Position numbers and translations under genes: made by a program
Assembly (NCBI GenBank): GCA_020881915.1
Contig: JAJFPB010000007.1
Span: 558,001-622,000, forward strand
DNA: 64,000 bases
Direction of reading: 5' to 3'
From: Paramyrothecium sp. XJ0827
Lineage: Eukaryota; Ascomycota; Sordariomycetes; Hypocreales; Stachybotryaceae
Shown: positions 1-11,221 of the stretch, in pieces
Layout of the letters: each line of letters opens with the position of its first letter
Numbering within the stretch: position 1 is the first letter of the stretch
Notes under the pieces: generated by a model
What the model saw: only the letters and a program-made list of their open reading frames with translations
The model's database searches: none
What the model was told of the DNA's origin: nothing

Positions 1-174
1 AACGCGGCCTCCATCGACATGACCATGTTGATTGCATTTGCCTCAAAGGAACGAACCGAGGTACAGTGGCGTGAGACGTTCGCGGAAGTAGGTCTGGAGC
101 TTCGCAAGACGTATACGTATAATCCGTTAAGCTACGAGAGCGTCATGGATGTGAGGCTGCCCCAGGAGGCCTAA
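1..174 (+). CDS. O-methyltransferase, C-terminal end (5' truncated by window)
   Basis: The window opens in frame inside a coding exon that runs to a TAA at 172-174, leaving 57 codons. The fragment carries the typical tail of fungal class-I COMT-like O-methyltransferases: a hydrophobic strand beginning DMTMLIAF, the ERTEVQWRETFAEVGLEL helix, and a short C-terminal strand. This part of the family packs against the SAM domain and helps line the acceptor pocket. No catalytic residue lies in the visible part. It is followed on the same strand by a complete member of the same family about 1.1 kb away. Family assignment is fairly secure; substrate and full length cannot be judged. Confidence 0.8.
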   Translation, partial: NAASIDMTMLIAFASKERTEVQWRETFAEVGLELRKTYTYNPLSYESVMDVRLPQEA

Positions 175-1263
175 TCTCCGAAAGGCTACATAGCCTAGCA
201 ACTAGGACAATCAGGAAGTTCATTATGCACTCCTCGTAGTTGGCCGTATGCTTGCACCCCTCCTGCATGATTACTGCGAGGCCATGAGGGAATCCGACCA
301 CGTTTGTCTTTCACCAACCGGAATTGTCATCCTTGTTCGACGCGCGTTTGGAGGGACGTTGAGAGCGGAGTTCCAACCCCGGAGACGACTGTGTGCGCGG
401 GCCACGAAGTATCCGGGGTAACTCTGCGGGGCCAAACGCACTCCGAACAGTCTGCGGGGAAGGGGGGGGGGGTTGCAAGATGAACAAGGGTTTGGTGACA
501 GGGTCCGATATTACGCGGACGTCCCTGGTTGGTTCTCTCCACGCCCAGGATGTAGGCCTAGAACGCGCCACAATGTGGTATTCTGTCCATCGGACAACCT
601 CCCCCCATGTTGTCGTTGATGTTCCATTTGTTGGGCCCCTAGGCCTGAGAAATGCGGGCAGTAGCGTATCATTCGAGCTGACCGAGCCGGACCTTGTGTT
701 GTGTTGGCAGTTGCTGCGACCACCAACACACAGCACAGTGCCACCCTACGAGGCTCGTTTCTGCACTTTGAGACGTTCTCGCGCATACACCGTGTGAGTT
801 ATTAATTCGTATCCATCAGCCAACGGGGGGTTATGGCTGCCTAGAAATTGCTGCTATTCCAAGCCGGTTGTCCCCCCCCCCCAACACAACCTCGAGCTCG
901 TTGGGACATGGGCACGTTGGCGAGGCGGCCGCTGCTACTGAGAGGCTTCATCACCCCCCCCCCCGCCGCTCCTCTTCGACGGGGAGCCGCGAGCCGCGTC
1001 CCCGATTGCGAACCACAATGGCCTTTGGTACACAGTGAATGAGACCTTGCCGTTACTCCATCGCAGTTGCAACCTTGCTTAGCACCTGTACGGGATCTTC
1101 GTGATGCCGCAGCCGCGGGGGCAGGGCGGGGCAATCACAAGATACTAAAGCTCCTTTTGCTCGGACAGTTTCTCAATCCCGCCTTCCACAGCTGTCAATC
1201 CAACCGGCCCTGTGATTTACTTGCTCCCTTATTGCGCAGGCTCTCAATCTTAGAATAGCAAAC
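175..1263. other. Intergenic region with homopolymer C/G tracts
   Basis: Spacer between two same-strand O-methyltransferase genes. It contains a G run near 463-472 and C runs near 877-886 and 955-964. Open frames cross the region on both strands but show no family resemblance, no convincing start context and low-complexity composition. The last 100 bases are the likely promoter and 5' leader of the next gene. I see no RNA gene or repeat family. Confidence 0.6.
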
Positions 1264-2836
1264 ATGTCCCATCTCCAAGAGCTCGCTGATAACATCAGTG
1301 CCTCCGTGGCCAAGGTCCAGGAGATCCTCAAGGCTCAGAACCTCCCGGAGCCCTCCTTCGACGAGGACTCGACGGCCGAGGTGCCCGTGGAGGCCTCAGA
1401 GGCAATTGATGTCATCCTTGATGCCACGCGCGAGCTCCATGACCTGCTCCTCGACAACATGGTCATGATCCATACCCATGGCAGCGTAAGTCATTCGTTT
1501 CCCCCGCAAGGTCCGTTGCCCAGGTGGTGAAGCTGACAGGCGAGCTCCTCGGCAGCACAACAACTCTCTGTGCCAGCATATTATCACCCGCTACAGCCTC
1601 GCCTCCAAGGTCCCGGACGGCGGCAAGATCTCCTACGCCGACCTCGCCGCCGACACCCCGCTGGACGAACAGACGTTGGCCCGCATCATCCGCCATGCCA
1701 TCACCATGCGCATCTTCCGCGAACCTGAGCCCGGCTACGTCGCCCACACGAAAGCGTCCAAGCTCCTGGCCAACCCCGTACACAACGATTGGCTGCGCAC
1801 TGGCACCGAGGAGATGTGGCCGGCCAACACAAAGGTGAGGAAGTGACGAGATGCGCCGTGGAGCCAAGGACCGCCAATGCTGATATCTTGCAGGTTGCCC
1901 AAGCTCTCGAGAAGTACCCCAGCTCACAGGAGCCCAACGAGACTGTAAGTTGTCCCGCATAGCATGCCGTTACTTGCCAGTATCTGACCTCGTACCTACA
2001 GGGATTCTGCGTGGAGAACAACACGACTGACTCCATCTATGCGGTGCTTGGAGGTCAACCTGAGCGCGGCATGCGCTTCGGCCACGCCATGATGGCGTAC
2101 CTGTCCAAGCCGGAGCACGATCCCAAGTGGATCACCGACTACTTTGACTGGGCCTCTCTTGGCCCGGCCAAGGTGGTGCACATTGGCGGTGGTCCCGGGC
2201 AGTATGCTATTGCGCTGGCCAAGCGCCATCAAAACCTGAACGTTTTTGTCCAGGACATGGCGATGATGATGGGCCCTGACCCGGAGAGTAACGTGCCTGA
2301 GTAAGATAAACCTGCCCAGCCATGCAGAGCATGGCACCCATGGTCAAGTCAGCTAATACCCCTTTTAGGGAGCTCAAGGGAAGAGTCACCTTCCAGCCTG
2401 CGGAGATGTTCGCACCTCAGTCAGAAGAGGCTCAGGTCTACTACTTCCGCTGGTCTCTCCGTAACTGGTCGGACAAGTACGTCGTGGCTGCTTTGAAGGC
2501 GCAGCTCGCCCAGCTGAAGCCCGGATCCCGCATCCTCATCCAAGATGTTATCCTGCCAGAGCCAGGCCAAGGTCCTCTACACAAAGAGAGAGGCGCAAGG
2601 TATGTTAAAACGTCCCGATGGTGCCCCCCCCAGCTCCTCCAGTGATACGCTAACGCAAGTTTCCGACCGGTAGATCCGGGGACCTCACGTTGCTGGCATC
2701 GTTCAACGCCCGCGACAGAGCCGTGTCTGACTGGAAGGACGTTTTGCACGCGGCCGACGCGGGCCTCAACATAAAGAATGTTGTCCAGCCTAACGGCTCT
2801 GCTCTCGGTCTTCTCGAGGTCGTATACGAGCCGTAG
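1264..2836 (+). CDS. COMT-like O-methyltransferase
   Basis: A SAM-dependent O-methyltransferase of the fungal COMT-like family, expected to methylate a hydroxyl on a small aromatic or polyketide acceptor. Six exons give about 414 aa: 1264-1485, 1556-1834, 1894-1944, 2002-2300, 2369-2599, 2674-2836. The N-terminal half is the dimerisation/winged-helix part (HIITRYSLASKVP followed by KISYADLA). The SAM-binding motif VVHIGGGPGQYA lies in exon 4. Exon 5 holds the DVILPEPGQ strand and exon 6 the SFNARDRAVSDWKDVL tail. Where the family normally has the catalytic His of an LHxW motif, this protein reads LRNW (Arg about residue 315). The ATG at 1264 follows an AAC context and opens the only frame with family similarity. 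It lies between a partial relative and a PTH11-type gene in a likely metabolite locus. Confidence 0.93.
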
Positions 2837-3580
2837 ATGCTGACGTGGCTTGCATGGAGTGGTGTAGGAGGGATATCTTGATGATACCGACCATTGGTTG
2901 GCATGTGCAAGCCGCGAAGCGACACAGACTAGCTGGCTAATCGTCCTTTTAAGTGATACGAAATTGAACTAAATCCTTTTTTGCTGCCCACTCCTTGCGC
3001 CACCGTCGACGGATATCTCCGCCTCCCCACCTCAGACCCACACAGACGATCCATCAACATGGGTTACCGTGGTCAAATGAGCCTCAAGTGGGGACACGAA
3101 GGATTCTAGAACGTCGGGGGTTTTAGTTCAACTACCGGTAGTCGAGGACGCACATCATTGTGGAAATAGGTCGTGAAGATGTCCTCCGACACCGAGGCTA
3201 CTGTTCGACGGCTGCACCTTGATTTGTATAATACTATTTGCCCCCCTATTTTTTCCTTCCTTCAATACGCCAGAAGCCCGGGGCGGCCCCCGAATCTCCT
3301 AGGACCTCAGAGGCATATCCCTCTTCCGCTGGAGCTCTAAGGGCACTACCCTTGACCTCTTAGGGGGGTCTCCTCCCAATAGCAGTAATGACAGATCATA
3401 TGTCAAAGACAGCATCCGACTTCCCGGATCATAGAGTACATATCTACATAACGACATGAGGAGCAGAAAGCAGACGTAGCGAGGGTATTCCGGCCCTCTC
3501 GAGCATGACCTCCTCCGGCTTCTGGCAGCTCTACCCCCGTATCTCCCCCATGTGTCTCCTCCCAACGCGACGCATCAAAG
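2837..3580. other. Convergent 3' intergenic region
   Basis: Region between the 3' ends of the O-methyltransferase (plus) and the rhodopsin-like gene (minus). It holds the two 3' UTRs. I see no conserved frame, no repeat and no RNA gene. Confidence 0.6.
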
Positions 3581-4915
3581 CTATGATCGGTTCTCGTACG
3601 TAACGGAAAACTGATGCGTCTGAATGACACTGTTACCATGCCGCACGTTCTCGGGGTGCACAAGATTCTGCTGGCTGCCATCCTTGAAGTAGGTCGCGGC
3701 GGAAACGGAGTGGATGGCGTTGCCGGGCTTGCGCAGGCCCAATTCGTGCTGGTTTCCAAGGTCGCTGTACGTGTGCGACTTGTCCCAACTGTTGCTGCTG
3801 CTGCTGCCGCCGCTGCCCTTTTGGTTGGTGCTGCGACCGCCGAAGCGGCTGGAAATCTGGGAGCCCAAGCGGCTGAAGACACCGCCGAGCTGCAGCTTGA
3901 CAGCGGCCGCGGTCGCGGGCAGAGAACCAAGAAGCATGACGACGGTCTGCTCAATTCCGGACAGCAGGCTCGCGAGGGATGCGGAGTATTGGGGCTCAGA
4001 GAGCTCGGATGCCACCGTCTGGAGACGCGCAGCCTTGGTGATGGACGCCGCGACCGTAATGAGCGACAGCAGCAGCAAGACGATGAGGCCGAGTCGCTTA
4101 GACAGGGCCATCTGAAGCTTCCAAATAAAAACCACCGGGAACAGGACGTAAGTGAGATCGGCCCAGGTGAACAGCGCTGCAACATGCCCGTGTTAGCGAC
4201 CAACAAGCGGCGCCGCAAAGGGGAAGAGGGCATGGTGTTTGGCTCGAAGCCTTGCTGCACTCACCTTGTGTAACGTAGGCCATGTTCAGGCTGGCATCGG
4301 CGCTGATGGTTGCATTCGCGCCGACAAAAGGATTCCACAGGGCTTCGACGGGCTGGACGCCGAGGAAGGTGACGAATAGAAGGACGACAGCGCTACAGCA
4401 TTGGATGAAGGTGAAGACGACGAGGTACCACTTGAACCACTTGCGGCTGCCAAAGACGCGGATCAGGAAGATGGCGCATGAAACGCGGGCAAGGGCAGCG
4501 ACGAAGGTGCCGGCAATCATCCAGAACCAGCCCCATTTGACGGCATTGATGATCTGGCGGATCGTCATGTCCTTGTCGTGTTTGCCAAGGCCGTACGAGT
4601 ACGACTTCATCAGGAATCCATTGTCCACTAATTGGAAGCACTGCCAAACAAAAAGACATGTGAGCAATCTGCGGCATGCTGTCACGGGGCAAAAGAAGGC
4701 CTTACAAATGCAGCGACCATGAGCCAGTCGTCCCAGCTCAGCGACTTGGTGTTCTTGCGGGCGACCAGGCGCATGGCAATGACCATGCCCGCGAGGACGG
4801 TGAGGCTCCAGACGATGCCCACGATCATGGGCCCGCGGCCCAAATCGTCGGGGTTGGCGCCAGGTCGATACACGTCCATTGGGGGGATCTGCCCCGGTCC
4901 TGGTGTGCCGGACAT
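3581..4915 (-). CDS. Fungal rhodopsin-domain (PTH11-type) integral membrane protein
   Basis: A seven-helix plasma-membrane protein of the fungal rhodopsin-domain family, which includes PTH11-like receptors; ligand and signalling role are unknown. Three exons give about 393 aa: 4915-4706, 4640-4265, 4176-3581. The first helix (MIVGIVWSLTVLAGMVIAM) is followed by the family signature KSLSWDDWLMV. The conserved GLGKHDKD segment, a WFWMIAGTFV helix, CAIFLIRVFG and FTWADLTYVLFPVVFIWKLQ follow in the usual order. The last 120 residues form a Ser/Gly-rich cytoplasmic tail. The cut at 4706/4640 restores the usual link between WDDWLMVAAF and the next helix. Such genes often lie beside metabolite clusters. 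Its 5' side faces a long leader containing a CT/CA microsatellite. Confidence 0.9.
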
Positions 4916-6035
4916 TGCGATGCGACTCTGTTATTTCAGTGCGGGCGTGGGAGGGTATCTCGAATGGATAGGTAAGGTAGTAAGGTAGGTAGCGGCCTGC
5001 CGAGGTACGCTTTGGATCTCTCTTTTCTTCTCCTTTGACAGCCAACCGCAGGAATTGAAAGAAAAGAAAGGAAAGAGAAGTTTGAACAAAGATCAAAACG
5101 AAATAGGTCTTTTAGTAAAGACATTCGATGCGGCAGTCAGCCCCAGCGGCGCGACGAGTGCTGATTTGGACGTACTCTTGACGGTGGCCGCGAGATCGAC
5201 CCCTTGTCTCTCTCTCTCTCTCTGCCTTTCTCTCTCCCTTTCTCCCTCTCTCTCTCACACACACACACACTTCTCGGGCCCACATCCCACGTGCATATAA
5301 GTGAGCCGCATTTGGTGCTGAGGATTCAGTGCAGCAACCCTCGCAAACCTGGCCGGATTCGCCGCCGCCGGGGAGAGCCCAAGGGGGCGTGCCTAAGGTG
5401 GTAGGCGGCCCTGGGCCTGAAATCGAGGCCGTGCAGCAATCAAGGAAGGTCGACCACTGTCAAAGTGTGCGACAATAAACTCGAAAGTTACATGATAGAA
5501 TGCACGAAAGCTGTACCGGCAGGAAACGTAGTGGTCCAAGGCTGCCCACGGGCGCCAGTTCGTCGCGTGCCATTGATCGCTGCGAAAAGGTGTGTAAGCC
5601 GTGAGCATCGATGTAACGATGCTGATGCGACGGCAGCCCACCCAAACCAGTTCCCCTTCTTACACAGTATCCTTCTATAACACCACTTTGTTGAGATGCT
5701 CCAGCCGCCTTCAGCACCACCCCGGAATCCTCCTGGGCCGAGGCCTTCTTCCTGGTCCCCTCTCCCTTTCTTCTCCTCGTCCTATGCCTCCTATTCCTTT
5801 TCTGCCCTCCTCCTCCTCCTCCACACCCCTCCCCTCCCTTCCGACCGGCCCGATGTACCTTGGTAGAGATGCATCCACTTCCTACTCGCCTCGGTATAGG
5901 TGAACCAACCTCTTACAACGAAACGCTTACGGGAGTGCACTGGGCATGTATGGCTCGGAAGGACTTTGTCTTTATGGTCATTCTTGTTCTAATTCTAGTT
6001 GTTTTCCGACAGACTAACGGTGTCGTGCCATCATC
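4916..6035. other. Intergenic region, pyrimidine-rich
   Basis: Upstream of the rhodopsin-like gene and downstream of the NmrA-like gene (both minus). It holds the CT/CA microsatellite listed separately and a second CT/CTCC-rich stretch around 5740-5840. Open frames here are low-complexity (Ser/Pro/Leu runs) and are not supported as genes. Confidence 0.6.
5206..5270. repeat. CT/CA compound microsatellite
   Basis: A (TC)n run interrupted by a few C/T changes, passing directly into a (CA)n run. It sits about 290-355 bases upstream of the rhodopsin-like start codon and could influence that promoter. The sequence alone shows only the repeat. Confidence 0.95.
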
Positions 6036-6959
6036 CTACCCAAACGTCAATTTGACCACCTCCGCTTCCCGCTGCAAGAACTCCCTGAACGTGGTTAGCT
6101 TGATCATAGTGCCTAGCTCTGCTAGGTCCACGTAGTCCACCATGTTCCGCATCATCGCGGGTGATGATATTAGCACGTTGGGGCTCTTTTGCTGCTGCTC
6201 GATCTGCTCGTCGTTTAGGAAGTTGGCCGTGAACGAGCCGGGCGAGCCGGCCGCCGCGGCGAGCTCGTCCAGCGTGTCCTGCATCGTCTTCAGTTCGCTC
6301 GCAAGCACGATGGCGCGCCCGTTGTAACGCTCTGGCTCCTGAAATGCGGCAGCTGCGAGACTGCCAATGTCCACGTGGTCGACAAGGGGGAGCTGGCTGT
6401 TCGTAAGGAGCGCCGTGGTGAATTTGCGCTGCTTGACCTCGGGATACCGTGCAACCTTGGGCTCGACAAAGTTGGCCATAAAGAAACCCGGGCGGATGAA
6501 TGTTACGTAGTCGAAGCCAGCGTCCGTGACGGCGTCCTCAACGGCCTTCTTGTTTAGGAGATGCTTCTCAGCAAATGTGCCGGGGGCTACGTCTCGGCCG
6601 GCGTCAACCTGAGCCACGCCAAGCGACGTAGAAGCGACAACGTGCCTGACTCCGGCCGCCTTTGCGATGCGGCAGATCTGTCGAGCCTGTCGCGGCTCGA
6701 CCGTCATGTCCGCGAAGTTGGGATAGAGGCACAGGAAGAGCTTGTCGCAACCAGCAAGGCTCGCCCTCAGCGCCTCGGTGTCATCCCAGTCAGCTTGGGT
6801 CAGCTCCACACCAGCAGCCTCCAGAGCCTGTGCCGCCGCAGAGTGTACATCTCGCGTAGTTGCATGGACGTTCCATCCAATCAGCCGCAGATGGTGGGCC
6901 AGGGCTCCCCCCTGGCTCCCGGTGGCGCTGCAGACAAAGACGGTGGGGATGGCCACCAT
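6036..6959 (-). CDS. NmrA-like / atypical SDR NAD(P)-binding protein
   Basis: A 307-aa single-exon protein of the NmrA-like branch of atypical short-chain dehydrogenases. Members act either as NAD(P)H-dependent reductases of small molecules or as redox-sensing regulators. The dinucleotide-binding loop is ATGSQGG at residues 12-18 after a first beta strand, and a VVASTSLG strand follows about residue 110. The HLLNKKAVEDAV helix and FIRPGFFMANF segment are typical of the family. No classical YxxxK active site is evident in the usual place, though the Lys-rich helix may serve. The start is the ATG at 6957-6959; the open frame extends 12 codons upstream but without an ATG. It is transcribed away from the MFS gene, so the two share about 650 bases of promoter and may be co-regulated. 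Confidence 0.92.
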   Translation of the reverse strand: MVAIPTVFVCSATGSQGGALAHHLRLIGWNVHATTRDVHSAAAQALEAAGVELTQADWDDTEALRASLAGCDKLFLCLYPNFADMTVEPRQARQICRIAKAAGVRHVVASTSLGVAQVDAGRDVAPGTFAEKHLLNKKAVEDAVTDAGFDYVTFIRPGFFMANFVEPKVARYPEVKQRKFTTALLTNSQLPLVDHVDIGSLAAAAFQEPERYNGRAIVLASELKTMQDTLDELAAAAGSPGSFTANFLNDEQIEQQQKSPNVLISSPAMMRNMVDYVDLAELGTMIKLTTFREFLQREAEVVKLTFG

Positions 6960-7615
6960 GGCAAGTCCAGTTCGACTGTGAGATGCTAGGAACAATTATC
7001 TCTTCCAGGCTTGTCCTCGATATTGAATGGTGGCCAGCAAGGAGGTGTCAGTTATGAAGCTTGGGCTTATTATATGTCTGTCGTGCGAGTTGCATGAGGC
7101 GGCCGCTGGTGTTGCCCCGAATCTGACACCGAGCGGACGGACCTAGAGCCAGCCCTTTCCTTTCCCTTCCCGTGGAGGTAGAGGAGGGGTGCGTCCCTGT
7201 TTTCTCGGAACCCTTGTCTGAATGCTTACTGAATATCCACCCACCCCGCAAGGAGATCGCCCCTTGGCAGGGCCTGGGTTCGCCGGGGGGGTGTTTGTTT
7301 TGGGCTGGCGGGAACATCCTTGTCGCCCCCGCTCGGCTGCTTTTTTATGCGAATTTGCAGGGCATCCAGGGCAACCCTCATTACTGTTACGGCAGCAGTA
7401 GCAAGCAGAACAGACTACCTAGTCTATGGCCTGTTGGCTGCTGCAAAGCCCCCCCTCCCTTCTCCACCGAGGCTATCACTGTTGCGACCGAGGGGCCCTT
7501 TGCTCCATTTGCTTTCTCTGGGCAAGCAAGTTTCTCCCCTTTTCTTCGTGGCCGGCTCTGTCAAAACTTCTGGTGGTCGCCGTTGTGCTAAGAAGAACTC
7601 GACCGTCTCTTCACC
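6960..7615. promoter_or_regulatory. Divergent promoter between NmrA-like and MFS genes
   Basis: A 656-base gap between two start codons pointing away from each other, which must hold both promoters. It is GC-rich with several CCCC/GGGG stretches and a TTATTATAT segment near 7066-7075. I could not identify a specific factor site with confidence. Confidence 0.55.
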
Positions 7616-9765
7616 ATGGAGAGGGCCCCGGATGCCGCGACGACGGCGACGCCTGACCAGCGACCGGAAAGTATACCCTCACACACGATGTCGTCCAAAT
7701 CGGCTCAGGAGGTGCCCAATACCACAGAAAAGGGCGAAGAGGAACTGCAGGTGGTTCCAGATGCTGACAAAAGGGACGGGCAGGGCGACGATGAGCAACC
7801 CGAGTGGGTTTCGGGCTACAAGCTGGCCATCATCATCGCCAGTATAGCCCTCTCGTGCTTCCTCATGCTCCTGGACACCATGATTATCAGCACTGTGAGT
7901 CAACCTTGGGTTTTCCGCCCGACGGCAAGAATCGTCCAGGTTAATATGGCCGACCTCTAGGCCATTCCTCGCATCACGAACGAGTTCAACTCCCTGCCCG
8001 ATGTCGGCTGGTACGCCAGCGCCTATCAGTTTGGAAGGTAAGCTTTTACAGACTCGACGCGTGCCCTGACGGGACGTTCGAACCGGCCGCTCTGGCGCAA
8101 GGGGCTGAAATACAAGAATCATAGCGCAGCGCCACAGCTCCTAACCGGAAAGATCTACACCCATTTCAACACCAAGGTTCGTTGCCCCTGGCCGTTGGCT
8201 TGCGGCGATGATGCATGGCGGGGGTCCGCTTGCTAAGAATAGCGACGCAGTGGTCATTTCTCACCTTCTTTGGCATTTTCGAACTGGGCTCGGTACTATG
8301 CGGTGCGGCATCATCTTCCGAGATGCTCATCGTGGGTCGTACTGTGGCTGGCTTTGGCGCCGCCGGCATCATCATCGGCGCCATCACCATCATCTCTAGC
8401 TGCGTGCCGATGGAGAAGCGTCCCGGCCTACTTGGCATCACCATGGGAGGTAAGTAGCGCCACCGGATCTGACCCGTTGCCTGTCCCGTCTCTCAAACCT
8501 TGCACACAGTCAATCAGCTCGGCCTCGTTGCCGGCCCTCTCATCGGAGGTGCCTTCACCGACTACAGTGACTGGCGGTGGTGTTTCTATGTCAACCTGCC
8601 GGTCGGCGCCATTGCAGTCATCGCCATCATCCTCCTTCGTATCCCGGAACAGACAAAGAAGCAGCGGGCCATCCATATCCTCCCAAGACTGCACCATTAC
8701 CTCGACCTCGTGGGCTTTGCGCTTTTCGCACCCGCCGTCCTTCAGCTCCTACTGGCCCTCCAATACGGCGGCAATCAGTATACATGGAAATCATCCGTTG
8801 TTATTGGTCTTTTCTGTGGCTCCGCTGCTACGTTTGTTGCGTGGTTTTTCTGGAACCGTCAGAGGGGAGAAGATGCGCTGATGCCTTACTCCATGGTCAG
8901 GAAGGCTGAGGTCTGGTCCTCGGGCTGCTTCAATGCCTTCATGATGGCGGCCGTCTACGGAGCTATTTACTATCTCCCCATATACTTCCAGGCAATCAAC
9001 GATGCCACACCCATGCTGAGCGGCGTCTATCTTTTGCCTTTCATTCTACCTCAGCTGGTCATGGCCGCCGCCTCAGGAGGCATTAGTGAGTTACAACCGA
9101 AGCGGGAAAATTTTCCAAGGCTGACCCCAATCGTAGTTACCAAACTGGGATATGTCATCCCCCTGGCATTCTTCTCCGCGATTTTCCTGTCCGTCAGCTC
9201 CGGTCTGTACTCTATCCTCGAGCCCGGTAGCCCAACCCGCGAATGGGTGGGATTTCAGGTCATCGGCGGTCTTGGCTCCGGTGCAGGTTTGCAGGTGGTG
9301 AGTTATCCCCTCTCGCTTTCACAAGTTATGCCTATTAATACAGTATTCCAGGGTATCATTGCCATCCAGAGCGTCGTTACAGGTGAGGAGCTGTCTTCCG
9401 GCATGGCCTTCCTGGTCTTCATGCAGTCGCTCGGCCCTGCCATTGTTCTCTCAATCTCCAACGTCATCTTCATCGAGAACTTCCAGTCTCAGCTCAATAC
9501 CCATGCCCCTAACGCCAGTTCGGCCCAGATCATTGCTTCTGGTGCCACCGGCTTCCGGAACTTTGTCGACCCCAGCGACCTTCCTGGTATTCTTACCGCA
9601 TATGCCAACAGCATCAATCACGTCATGTACCTAATCGCTGCCATGGCGGCTTTGTGTGGCGTTTTCTGCTGGGGCATGGGCTGGCATGATATGAGGAAGA
9701 TTGGCAAGCCTGCTGAGATGGCCTCCACGGAAGGGTCTGGAAAAGTAGAGGTAGAGGGCCCCTAG
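7616..9765 (+). CDS. MFS drug efflux transporter (DHA2-like)
   Basis: A major facilitator exporter of the drug:H+ antiporter type, probably 14-helix DHA2, that would carry small toxic or secreted metabolites across the plasma membrane. Seven exons give about 585 aa: 7616-7894, 7961-8037, 8125-8176, 8251-8449, 8510-9085, 9137-9297, 9352-9765. An acidic cytoplasmic N-terminus of about 65 aa precedes helix 1. Helix 1 ends in LLDTMIIST. VGWYASAYQFG is motif D2, and LVGRTVAGFGAAGI and NQLGLVAGPLIGGAFTD (motif C, the antiporter signature) follow. The two last introns (51 and 54 nt) are stop-free multiples of three, so retention would not break the frame; family spacing and good GTGAGT donors favour splicing. 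It shares a promoter region with the NmrA-like gene and lies 1.5 kb before the NRPS-like gene. Confidence 0.93.
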
Positions 9766-11221
9766 GTTCATGTTAATGCAGAGTGGCCGCCCTTCCTTTC
9801 TCTCTGCGGAGCAGCGGCGGGCATCGTCTTTTCACCAAGCCGTGCTATATTATATATCTAGCCGGGTCTTGACTATTTAGAGGCCTTTGAAATTGTATCC
9901 ACCAATAACGTGCGGCAGCTGGCAGAGAGGCCCTTTGGTCACTCACGCTTGATATCAGTAGGATTTTGCATACACACATCATCTACAAAACCAATCGTCT
10001 ATGCATCTGTATCCAATACAATGTTCTCGCGTTCCAGGTCATGTCGTTTTGAGTTCACGTTATCTGCTCGCTGGAAATCACCGGCAGCTGATCATCACTT
10101 TTCGCGCCATCAGCCGTACCTAGATGCCGCTTTTCGACCCCAAGTAGCATCGCAGGCGAATATTGCGTTGGTATTTTCCCACTCTTGAAGGGCCTAGGCT
10201 CGCCGGGATCTAAATGAAGCGAATAATTTGGAGTGTAACACCGTGACCCCGCAGAGCACGTTTGGCCTTTTGCCCGGGATCGTTGGCAGGCTCCCACTGA
10301 TCGCAAACGGGGTTCGCAGAGTCCGAATCAAGGTTCCGCTATGATAAGCAATTGCCGAATGCCACATCAGATGTCACCTCCCGTGGAGGAGGCGTGCGAT
10401 GCCGCAGCTGACCCGAAGTCCCATTCCAGGCCTCAGTAGAGTAAGCCTGCGTGTGAAGATGTGCAGCAACGGTATGCCGCACATTCACGGGGGTGGGTAG
10501 CGTACGCGTGAGGACGGATTGGTGCGAACCACACCCCGTCCCTACTACAGTGCATCTCCCCTCGAGCGTCTAACTCGTTGGGCCTGTGAGTCGCGAGATT
10601 GCCAAGCCACGATGTTACGACGCTGCTGGCCCTAATGCGGTTGCTGTTCGTTATAAACGAACACCTGCTGGACAGAGCGAGCCTTGTCTATGGCAACACT
10701 ACTGTTTATATCGGGTGGGGCGTTGGTTCCCAAAATCCCAATTAGGGGCCGGTCTTGGAGCGTCTTACTGCATACATTGTGTAGGAAGATGGGGGGGGTG
10801 CATGGCCCGGAAAGTTGTCCATTTACTTGCTTACCCGATCGTACGAACACCACGAACCCCCGTGGTCCCTGACTGATGCCCTTTCCAGCGGCCAAATCGG
10901 AAACAAGGTGCGATACGTGTCCGTTATCAATGATTTTGGTCTTTGGAAAGCTTGTGAGGCGCACACCATCATCCTGCAGGATGTCATGGGCACACCACAC
11001 CAATCGTGATATGATGTGGCCAAGCCAACACTTAAGCTAGTTAACTCGGAACCTCCACTACCATTCGGTCATGTTGGCACAATCTATCATGTGAGGCTTA
11101 GGAATTCCACACATTGTCTGCGGATAATGGGGTTATAGCTGCAAGATCGATCCCGTAAATTCCTGGACTGTTGGTGTCCGTCATTCAGAATCTTTTATGC
11201 GTGATTGTGTCCTCCTTTACA
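9766..11221. other. Intergenic region upstream of the NRPS-like gene
   Basis: About 1.45 kb between the MFS stop and the NRPS-like start. An AT-rich TATATTATATAT patch near 9846-9860 may be the MFS 3' end. Several frames are open for 60-120 codons but begin at non-ATG codons and resemble nothing I know. The last few hundred bases should carry the NRPS-like promoter. Confidence 0.55.

Noticed and set aside
311..1258. Several open frames of 60-140 codons on both strands
   Set aside because: They overlap one another, contain homopolymer-encoded runs, often lack an ATG and resemble no protein family.
10632..11003. 123-codon minus-strand frame upstream of the NRPS-like gene
   Set aside because: It begins at TTG, lies in the probable promoter region and has no recognisable motif.
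11171..11221. N-terminal extension of the NRPS-like protein
   Set aside because: The frame is open from a TTG at 11171 but the first ATG is at 11222 and the extension has no family similarity.
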